This document shows, in pieces, positions 1 to 5,381 of a stretch of DNA of 9,907 nucleotides; within the stretch, counting starts at the first letter, position 1, and every line of letters begins with the position of its first letter. The translations under genes and the position numbers were made by a program. Below the pieces are notes generated by a model. It made no database searches. It saw only the letters and a program-made list of their open reading frames with translations, and was not told the origin of the DNA. The DNA is from an uncultured Spirochaetota bacterium (GTDB taxonomy: Bacteria > Spirochaetota > UBA4802 > UBA5368). The stretch covers positions 1-9,907 of the forward strand of contig CALMJO010000609.1 in assembly GCA_937864375.1 (NCBI GenBank). Direction: 5' to 3'.

Positions 1-189
1 CTGGACCAGGTTCTGGACCGTGGGCTTGGGGAGCCCCAGCGCGCGGGCGAAGTCGGTGATGCCGTGCGGGGTGTCGTCGCCTATGAACACGTTGAGGATG
101 TCCGCCGCCTTGCCCACCGACGAGATGATCTTCTTCTTCCCCGCCATGGCCGGGGACTTTTTCGCCTTCTTCACCGCCATCCGCGCCAT
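1..189 (-). CDS. IclR-family transcriptional regulator, N-terminal part only (cut by window edge)
   Basis: Reading the minus strand from an ATG at 189 gives 63 residues that run off the left edge in an open frame. After a lysine-rich leader (residues 1-20), residues 22-63 match the winged helix-turn-helix that opens IclR regulators: SVGKAADILNVF, then ITDFARALGLPKPTVQNLV, where the second stretch is the recognition helix region. The family is usually about 250 residues with a C-terminal effector-binding domain, which lies outside this window. The start is uncertain. In-frame ATGs occur at 189, 180 and 147, and none has a clear Shine-Dalgarno sequence. The gene is divergent from the LarA homologue at 346, with a palindrome and a promoter between them, so it probably regulates itself and that neighbour. 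IclR proteins often sense small organic acids; the effector here is unknown. The family call is confident, the target is inferred. Confidence 0.82.
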   Translation of the reverse strand, partial: MARMAVKKAKKSPAMAGKKKIISSVGKAADILNVFIGDDTPHGITDFARALGLPKPTVQNLVQ

Positions 190-230
190 CCATAAAACAA
201 TAGTTAAAATCAAGAAAATATTGACATATA

Positions 231-245
231 TTGCAGTGGATGCAA
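231..245. repeat. Short inverted repeat TTGCA-GTGGA-TGCAA
   Basis: Two exact 5-base arms flank a 5-base spacer. It is 9 bases from the larger palindrome at 255-271, in the same divergent control region. It might be a second, weaker regulator site. Arms this short occur by chance, so the call is tentative. Confidence 0.25.
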
Positions 246-251
246 GCATAA

Positions 252-279
252 AGCGTATGACATCGTCATACATTGTCAA
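252..279 (-). promoter_or_regulatory. Probable sigma70-type promoter of the IclR-family gene
   Basis: On the minus strand a perfect -35 hexamer TTGACA occupies 279-274. A -10 like TACGCT lies at 257-252, 16 bases away. The start codon at 189 would leave a leader of roughly 55 bases. The surroundings are AT-rich in an otherwise GC-rich window. The -10 is only a partial match, and no transcript data are available. Confidence 0.45.
255..271. promoter_or_regulatory. Perfect palindrome, candidate IclR-type operator
   Basis: The 17 bases read GTATGAC-ATC-GTCATAC: two exact 7-base inverted arms around a 3-base centre. It sits between the -35 and -10 of the probable minus-strand promoter, so a bound dimer would block that promoter. 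It lies 75 bases upstream of the LarA homologue start. Length and symmetry suit a dimeric helix-turn-helix regulator, and the adjacent IclR gene is the obvious candidate. A TTGACA at 221-226 could be a plus-strand -35 for the LarA gene, but no good -10 follows at normal spacing. Operator function is inferred. Confidence 0.55.
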
Positions 280-345
280 GCCATTTTACATTCCATCAAG
301 CGCTTCCGGCGACCATGCCGGGGCGCACCATCAAGGGGGGACGCC

Positions 346-1659
346 ATGAACATTACGCTTCCATGGGGGCCGAAAAAGCTCGAACTCACCGTGCCCGACG
401 GCTGGACGCTGCACTTTCCCAAACCCGAATCGAAAAACGCGAAGCCGCCTTCCGACGAGCTCGCCCCGGTCAGGGCGGCGCTCGGGAAGCCCGTGGGCAT
501 GTCGCCGCTGGCAAAGATGAAGCTCAAGGGCAAGAAGGTGGTCATCATCACCGACGACAACACGCGCCCCACGCCCGTTCACAAGTTCCTGCACCTGGTC
601 CTCAGGCAGCTCGCAGGCGCCGGCGCGAAATCGATCCTCGTCATCCCCGGGCTCGGGATACACACGCCCATGAAGGAAGATGAGATGGCCCAGAAGCTGG
701 GGGCCGCGAACATGAAAAAGGTCAAATGGGAAAACCATTTCGCCTTCGACCCCGCGAAGAACACCTACTTTGGTACCACGCGCCGGGGCACGCGGGTGTT
801 TCTCAATTCCCGTCTCGCCGAGGCGGACCTCATCCTGTCCCTGGGCATGGTGGAGCCGCACCTCTGGGCGGGGTTCGGCGGCGGGATGAAGAACATACTC
901 CCCGGGGTCGCCTCGGTGGACACCATCGCCGCCCATCACTCGATCATCGCCGAACCGCCGTACCGCTACAACCGCGTGGGCATGATGCCGGACAGGAACT
1001 CGTTCCGCGCGGACCTGGAGGAGATCATCTCCCTCATCAAGGCGCCCGTCTTCTGCCTGAACGTGGTCGTAGACCACAAGCGCAGGATACTGGCCGCCTT
1101 CGCGGGGCACCCCGTAGACTGCCACCGGGAGGCGATCGCGCACAACGTGAAAATCGCGGGCTGCCGCCTGCCCCGCAAGATGGACGCGATCATCGTCAAC
1201 TCCTTCCCCATGGACCTCAACTTCAAGCAGAGCATGAAGTGCGTGGGAAACAGCCTGCCCGCGCTCAAAACTCGAGGGACGATCATTGGCTTCCTCCGCG
1301 CCGAGCGCGGCATGGACGACATCGTGGTTCCGGAGAAGAGCAAGCCCATGTGGCTGGTGAAGACCATCCTCCGGGTCCTGGGACCTTCGCGTGTGCTGGG
1401 CTTTCTCGAAAAGATCCGCCCGGGCCTGAACGTGGAGGAAAAATTCCTTCTTTACTACTCGATGCAGCTTTTGCGCGAGTTCGACCTCTACTTCCACGTG
1501 CCCACCATAAAGGACGACGAGGTGAAGCGGCTGGGCTTCTTCGTCCACGCGCATCATCCGCAGGAGATCGTAGACATCGCTGCCGCGAAAATCGGCGCGC
1601 GCGCCCATGTCGCCGTCTTTCCCGAGGGAGGCTCGACCTTCCCTCTCCTGGACGAATAA
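346..1659 (+). CDS. LarA-family (DUF2088) nickel-pincer 2-hydroxyacid racemase/epimerase homologue
   Basis: The 437-residue product is full length for the LarA family, which racemises or epimerises 2-hydroxy acids by hydride transfer to a nickel-pincer nucleotide (NPN) cofactor. The DDNTRP motif (70-75) is the family's N-terminal signature. His106 in GIHTPM, His172 in EPHLWAGFGGG, Lys182 in GGMKNILPG and His198 each lie two positions before Lactobacillus plantarum LarA His108, His174, Lys184 and His200. Those are the catalytic acid/base pair, the lysine that anchors NPN and a nickel ligand. Gln295 and Lys298 (QSMK) also fit active-site positions as I remember them. There is no signal peptide, so it is presumably cytoplasmic. 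The start is set by an AAGGGGGGA ribosome-binding site at 333-341. It is divergent from an IclR-type regulator. No larB, larC or larE is in the window. The substrate is unknown: lactate is one option, but many LarA homologues use other hydroxy acids or sugar acids. Confidence 0.88.
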   Translation: MNITLPWGPKKLELTVPDGWTLHFPKPESKNAKPPSDELAPVRAALGKPVGMSPLAKMKLKGKKVVIITDDNTRPTPVHKFLHLVLRQLAGAGAKSILVIPGLGIHTPMKEDEMAQKLGAANMKKVKWENHFAFDPAKNTYFGTTRRGTRVFLNSRLAEADLILSLGMVEPHLWAGFGGGMKNILPGVASVDTIAAHHSIIAEPPYRYNRVGMMPDRNSFRADLEEIISLIKAPVFCLNVVVDHKRRILAAFAGHPVDCHREAIAHNVKIAGCRLPRKMDAIIVNSFPMDLNFKQSMKCVGNSLPALKTRGTIIGFLRAERGMDDIVVPEKSKPMWLVKTILRVLGPSRVLGFLEKIRPGLNVEEKFLLYYSMQLLREFDLYFHVPTIKDDEVKRLGFFVHAHHPQEIVDIAAAKIGARAHVAVFPEGGSTFPLLDE

Positions 1660-1720
1660 GGGGTGCGGATTTGCCGCCCAGGCGGGATTCCTGGTTGGTG
1701 AGAGATCCCCTGTTTGGTGT

Positions 1721-1749
1721 TTGACATTTCTTCCATTGCGTGCTATACA
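1721..1749 (+). promoter_or_regulatory. Strong sigma70-type promoter for the receptor gene
   Basis: A perfect TTGACA at 1721-1726 is followed, after exactly 17 bases, by TATACA at 1744-1749. TGC at 1741-1743 supplies an extended -10 (TGn). The ATG at 1797 would have a leader of about 40 bases. This is the clearest promoter in the window. It also argues against a GTG start at 1740, which would lie inside the -10 region. Confidence 0.7.
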
Positions 1750-1796
1750 GCAAGCAGGTGGATCCGCAGCATCCTAACCACAGAGAGGCAGGCTCC

Positions 1797-2570
1797 ATGA
1801 ACAATCTCCGGAGAATCTTCCTTCACAGGTACGATAATCGCGACTACAGGGAACAGCAAAGGGCCTTCGTTATCATCATTCTCTACTTCGTGCTCGCCGT
1901 GCTCATGCTGTTGAACGCCCTGGTCATAGCCGTGGTCCGGGAGCGCGGATTCGCGGACATGTCGGTGCTCGCAATTTTAGCGGTCGAGTTCGTGCTTCTG
2001 GGGGCGCTGCTCCTCACCATAAAAGGGCACGCCTCCGTCGCCGCCCACTTTATCCTGGCGCCGCTCACGCTCATCCTCTGGGGAATCATCTTCATGCTCA
2101 CCCGCACCAAGGACATCCTCATCGCGGCCGACACGATCGTCTACATGATCCCGCTCATCATCATTGCCATGCTCATCTCGGGAAAACGCTCCGTGGTGAT
2201 CTATACCTTCCTGCAGATCGCGGGCCTGGTCGCCTACTCTCTCGTGAACGAAAAGCTTGGCTTTCTCACGCACGACCAGGCGATCGACTTCATCGCCGAC
2301 TGCACCGTGAGCTTCATCATGGTGGGCGTGTGCTGCGTTTCCGCGCTCGCGATGAACGAGCGCTCCCACAGGATCCTGGAGGGCTCGCTCGAGGATTCCA
2401 GGAAGCAGGGAGAGCACATCACGAGCATGCTCGCGGCCACTGGAGACGCCTCGTCCAAGGTCGCCGGCGCCACGGACGTGCTCGTGAGCACCACCCACTC
2501 GTTCTCCAACAACGCGCAGACCCAGGCCGCCACGGTCGAGGAGGTCACGGCCAGCGGCGAGAGCGTGTAA
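1797..2570 (+). CDS. Six-TM chemoreceptor-like protein, N-terminal part ended by an in-frame TAA
   Basis: From ATG 1797, which has AGAGAGG at 1782-1788 as ribosome-binding site, the product has 257 residues. A short basic N-terminus is followed by about six hydrophobic helices at roughly 23-46, 52-74, 80-100, 108-128, 131-149 and 163-186. These are joined by very short loops, so this is a membrane-embedded sensor without a large periplasmic domain. From about 187 a polar coiled-coil begins, ending in QTQAATVEEVTAS (241-253), which resembles the start of the methyl-accepting signalling helix of chemoreceptors. A TAA at 2568-2570 then stops the frame. After one further codon the same frame continues from ATG 2574 into the rest of the signalling domain. 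There is no HAMP domain that I can recognise. I do not know the sensor family or its ligand. This is probably one receptor gene of about 515 codons broken by a nonsense mutation or a sequence error. Confidence 0.75.
   Translation: MNNLRRIFLHRYDNRDYREQQRAFVIIILYFVLAVLMLLNALVIAVVRERGFADMSVLAILAVEFVLLGALLLTIKGHASVAAHFILAPLTLILWGIIFMLTRTKDILIAADTIVYMIPLIIIAMLISGKRSVVIYTFLQIAGLVAYSLVNEKLGFLTHDQAIDFIADCTVSFIMVGVCCVSALAMNERSHRILEGSLEDSRKQGEHITSMLAATGDASSKVAGATDVLVSTTHSFSNNAQTQAATVEEVTASGESV
2568..2570 (+). other. In-frame TAA stop interrupting the chemoreceptor gene
   Basis: The frame reads GTG-TAA-AAT-ATG-GCC. Both sides of the stop are in the same frame and together form one ordinary receptor: membrane part, coiled coil, signalling tip, coiled coil. 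No base needs to be added or removed, so a single substitution explains it. TAA ends other genes here (stops at 1657-1659 and 7908-7910), so reassignment of TAA is not supported. Candidates are a real nonsense mutation, strain variation or an assembly error, or stop-and-restart translation at 2574. Confidence 0.8.
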
Positions 2571-2573
2571 AAT

Positions 2574-3344
2574 ATGGCCAGGAGCCAGTGCGACCTCACC
2601 GAGCGCGTCAAGGAGGAGATGGCAAACCTCTACCGCATCGTGTCCGAGGTGGGAACCGAGGTGGGCAGCGCCCTGGCCATCCGCGACCGGCTCAACGCCA
2701 TGGTGGAAAAATCCAAGGGCGACATCCAGGACACGCTCAGGGTCATGTCGACGGCGACGTCCAGGTTCCGCGAGGTGCAGGACACCGTGGGCATCATCGA
2801 GGACATTTCGGACCAGATCAACCTCCTGTCGCTCAACGCCGCGATCGAGGCGGCGCGCGCGGGCGAGCACGGACGCGGCTTCGCCGTCGTCGCCGAGGAG
2901 ATCGGCAAGCTCGCCGACAACACCACAGGCAACCTCAAGACCATCAACAGCCTCTTTTCCGGGAGCAACCAGGAGGTCCAGCGCGCGCTCCAAAGCCTGA
3001 ACCTCTTCATGGAATCGCTCAATTCCATGATAGCATCCATCGCCGAGTTCGGCCTCAAGATCGACCGCGTGGTCGTGCTCGCCCGCGAGGACCTCTCTCT
3101 GAACGAGAGGGCGCGGGTTTCACTCGACAGCGTGCTCGCGGAATCGCAGAACATCCTTACGGCCGCCGACGAGCAGAAGAACGCGCTCGAGGAGATATCA
3201 AAGAGCATCCAGGTGATCAACACCACCACCCAGGAGCTGGCCCTGAGCACCGAGGACGTTTCCAGGTCCGCCGGACAGCTCTCGATGGCGGTGGAAAAGC
3301 TTACTTCGATCTCGTCGGAAGTAAAGACGGGCGTTCCCGCGTGA
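2574..3344 (+). CDS. Chemoreceptor (MCP) cytoplasmic signalling domain, C-terminal part of the split gene
   Basis: The 256-residue product has no membrane segment and is nearly all helix with a heptad-like pattern. Residues about 75-112 hold the hallmark hairpin tip of methyl-accepting chemotaxis proteins: IIEDISDQINLLSLN, then AAIEAARAGEHGRGFAVVAEE. In the family this tip contacts CheA and CheW. The two flanking coiled-coil arms are at about 1-74 and 113-256. No CheB/CheR-docking pentapeptide is visible at the C-terminus, which ends KTGVPA. The ATG at 2574 has no Shine-Dalgarno sequence nearby (the closest GAGGAGG, at 2538-2544, is too far upstream), so independent initiation looks poor. Termination-reinitiation from the TAA three bases upstream is possible. 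Without the membrane half it could at most be a soluble signalling fragment. No che genes are in the window. Confidence 0.8.
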   Translation: MARSQCDLTERVKEEMANLYRIVSEVGTEVGSALAIRDRLNAMVEKSKGDIQDTLRVMSTATSRFREVQDTVGIIEDISDQINLLSLNAAIEAARAGEHGRGFAVVAEEIGKLADNTTGNLKTINSLFSGSNQEVQRALQSLNLFMESLNSMIASIAEFGLKIDRVVVLAREDLSLNERARVSLDSVLAESQNILTAADEQKNALEEISKSIQVINTTTQELALSTEDVSRSAGQLSMAVEKLTSISSEVKTGVPA

Positions 3345-3571
3345 CCATGGCAGTGTGGACAATGAATGCATCCATGCCGTCATGAACCCGCTTCGTACCC
3401 GCGCTTTCGCAACTCCGTAAGGAAATCTCACGGCCGCGCGATTTCTTCTTGCGCGGACCGGGAATCCGCGCTTTATTGACGACGAACCGGACAGAACGAC
3501 GGAAAGGCCGCGGCGGCATCGTTCGGCCGCCACGCCGGTATACACACCCCTATCACACAGGAGTCATCGTC
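3345..3571. other. Non-coding gap between the receptor and amidohydrolase genes, with hairpins
   Basis: These 227 bases hold no gene that I can support. Three inverted repeats are visible: GAAATC at 3422-3427 with GATTTC at 3440-3445, followed by TTCTT; CCGCGC at 3434-3439 with GCGCGG at 3451-3456, which overlaps the first; and GGCGGC at 3512-3517 with GCCGCC at 3526-3531. The first is the best candidate for a weak terminator after the receptor gene, but its T-tract is broken. TATACA at 3539-3544 could be a -10 for the next gene, yet no -35 is recognisable upstream. Confidence 0.4.
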
Positions 3572-5263
3572 ATGAAGAAAAAAATCGCCCTGGGCATCGG
3601 CGGCGCACTGTTGCTTGTAATCATCGTCCTCCTCCTTCTCCCCGGCCCCTCCCGCACGCGTGTCCCGGACCAGGCATATATCCTTTACAACGCAAACGTC
3701 ATTACTGTGGACGCGAAGAACCCTCGCGCCGAGGCCGTAGCCATGAAGGACGGGAAGATCATATTCGTGGGCTCCTCGAAGGACGCGCTGGCCATGGCGC
3801 TTCCCGGTGCGAAGAAGGTCGACCTCAAGGGCAGGACCGTCATTCCCGGCTTCAACGACAACCACACGCACGCGCTCGCCGCGGGCAATTTCTACCTGCA
3901 GCCCCTGCTCTGGGGAAAGACCTGCGAGGAGATCGCGGCGATCGTGATGGCCGAGGCCGCGAAGAAGAAGCCGGGAGAGCCGGTGCGGGGAAACTCCTGG
4001 GACTACGACAGGTGTCCCAATCCCGACAGGGCAATGCTGGACGCGGCGGCGCCCGACAATCCCGTGTTCCTGATGCAGTACTCGGGACACGCGGCATGGG
4101 TGAACTCGTACAAGCTCAAGGAGATGGGGATCGACAGGAACACCAAGGACCCCAAGGGCGGGCAGATCGTCCGCAACGCGCAGGGCGAGCCCACCGGCGT
4201 TCTCCGCGACGAGGCCATGGGTTCATCGCCCTACGGCGATTTCGTCAAGGCGTGGTTCTCCGAGGATTTGCACCGCACCATCATGGACAAGGCGCTCCAG
4301 CTCTTCCGCGAGAACGGCATCACGAGCGTCCAGGACAACACCTGGGAGCCCTTCACCAACAGGCTCCTCTACCGCTATGACATGGCGGGGACACTCACGA
4401 CACGCTTCGACTGCTGGCCGCAGGGAGGCTCCATCCTGTACACCCTCTTCAACTGGTTCGCGAAGTTCGACCCGCCCATGATGACGCGCGGCCCGGTCAA
4501 GTACTTCGCCGACGGGGCCTTCTCCACGCGCACCGGCTGGATGATCGAGCCCTATGCCGACGAGCCCGGAAACCACGGCTCGCCGCGCTATTCCGTCGAG
4601 GAGCTGGAAAAGATCGTCACCGAGGCCGCCGCATCGAAGACCCGGCTCTCCTTCCACGCCATAGGGGACCGTGCAGTCACCGAGCTCCTGAACGCGTTCG
4701 AGAAGGCCCAGGAGAAGTATCCCTGGACAAGGGAGTTGCGGATGCGCATAGAGCACGTCCAGATCGTCAAGCCCGGAGACTTCGAGCGCATGAAAAAGCT
4801 GGGCGTGGTCGCCTGCGTACAGCCCTTCGCGGCCTACAATCCGCCAAAGGACGAGAAGCTCCTTGGCCCCGAGCGCGCAAAGAGGGCCTATCCCTACAAG
4901 TCCCTGGTACGGGCCGGCGTCCCGGTCGCGCTGGGAAGCGACAATCCCGCGGAGGTCGACTTCCAGCCGCTCCTGAACATCTACTATGCCGTGACGCGCA
5001 AGAGCAAGGACGGCACCGCGGGACCGCTTAATCCCGACGAGCGTCTCACCCCGGAGGAGGCGCTCTACTGCTACACCATGGGCTCCGCCTACGCCGAGTT
5101 CAAGGAGAACGAGAAAGGCTCCCTAACGCCGGGCAAGCTCGCGGACCTGGCGGTGCTCTCGAAGGACCTTACCCGCGTCTACCCGGACGAGATCAAGGGG
5201 ATCGAGGTGCTCGCGACCGTGACCGGAGGGCGCGTCGTCTTTGACAAGGGGGCGGTTTTCTGA
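3572..5263 (+). CDS. Membrane-anchored metal-dependent amidohydrolase (amidohydrolase_3, YtcJ-like)
   Basis: The 563-residue product starts at ATG 3572, with AGGAG at 3559-3563 as ribosome-binding site. The open frame reaches further upstream, but that extension is non-coding in character. MKKK followed by a hydrophobic run (residues 5-24) is an uncleaved anchor or signal sequence. There is no lipobox cysteine, so the enzyme probably lies on the outer face of the inner membrane. The rest is a complete amidohydrolase_3 fold: a beta-sandwich segment with NANVITVD and GRTVIPGFNDNHTHA, giving the metal pair His98 and His100; Lys310 in VKYFADGAFSTRTG, a candidate bridging carbamylated lysine; His362 in FHAIGDRAV; His395 in RIEHVQ; and Asp457 in GSDNP. 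The C-terminal GSLTPGKLADLAVL returns to the sandwich. Relatives hydrolyse N-substituted formamides, cyclic amides or similar C-N bonds. The substrate cannot be told from sequence. It appears to be monocistronic and is convergent with the next gene. Confidence 0.88.
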   Translation: MKKKIALGIGGALLLVIIVLLLLPGPSRTRVPDQAYILYNANVITVDAKNPRAEAVAMKDGKIIFVGSSKDALAMALPGAKKVDLKGRTVIPGFNDNHTHALAAGNFYLQPLLWGKTCEEIAAIVMAEAAKKKPGEPVRGNSWDYDRCPNPDRAMLDAAAPDNPVFLMQYSGHAAWVNSYKLKEMGIDRNTKDPKGGQIVRNAQGEPTGVLRDEAMGSSPYGDFVKAWFSEDLHRTIMDKALQLFRENGITSVQDNTWEPFTNRLLYRYDMAGTLTTRFDCWPQGGSILYTLFNWFAKFDPPMMTRGPVKYFADGAFSTRTGWMIEPYADEPGNHGSPRYSVEELEKIVTEAAASKTRLSFHAIGDRAVTELLNAFEKAQEKYPWTRELRMRIEHVQIVKPGDFERMKKLGVVACVQPFAAYNPPKDEKLLGPERAKRAYPYKSLVRAGVPVALGSDNPAEVDFQPLLNIYYAVTRKSKDGTAGPLNPDERLTPEEALYCYTMGSAYAEFKENEKGSLTPGKLADLAVLSKDLTRVYPDEIKGIEVLATVTGGRVVFDKGAVF

Positions 5264-5277
5264 GCGGTTCCCGCTCA
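5261..5277. terminator. Small hairpin at the amidohydrolase stop codon, weak terminator candidate
   Basis: TGAGCGG (5261-5267) and CCGCTCA (5271-5277) are exact 7-base complements around a 3-base loop, beginning at the stop codon itself. No T-tract follows on either strand, so it does not look like a standard intrinsic terminator. It may be a transcript-end stabiliser or chance. Confidence 0.3.
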
Positions 5278-5350
5278 CACGCGTCCGCGGAGAATGCATG
5301 TGAACAAGGCGTGCAAGAACAGGAGATGGGGAGTGAGATCCGCCCCCGCA

Positions 5351-5363
5351 CCCCCGGAGGGGG
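5351..5363. other. CCCCC-GGA-GGGGG hairpin between the convergent genes
   Basis: Five C and five G bases pair around a 3-base centre, 19 bases beyond the end of the minus-strand acyl-CoA synthetase. No T-run follows on either strand. Together with the hairpin at 5261-5277 it is the only secondary structure in the 118-base convergent gap. Confidence 0.25.
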
Positions 5364-5381
5364 CAAGGAGGGCGCGCCGGG

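Noticed and set aside
331..1608. 425-codon open frame antisense to the LarA homologue
   Set aside because: Long antisense frames are expected in GC-rich coding DNA. The plus-strand protein has conserved active-site motifs throughout and the antisense one has none.
1671..1710. Terminator between the LarA homologue and the receptor gene
   Set aside because: CCGCC-CA-GGCGG leaves too small a loop, and GGGAT with ATCCC has a 16-base loop. Neither is followed by a proper T-tract.
1740..1796. GTG at 1740 as an earlier start of the receptor gene
   Set aside because: It lies at the -10 region of the strong promoter and has no ribosome-binding site. ATG 1797 has one and is followed directly by the first membrane helix region.
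2568..2573. Reassigned TAA or programmed read-through in the receptor
   Set aside because: TAA ends other genes in the window normally, and no structure or sequence known to promote read-through is apparent after the stop. A substitution or error is simpler.
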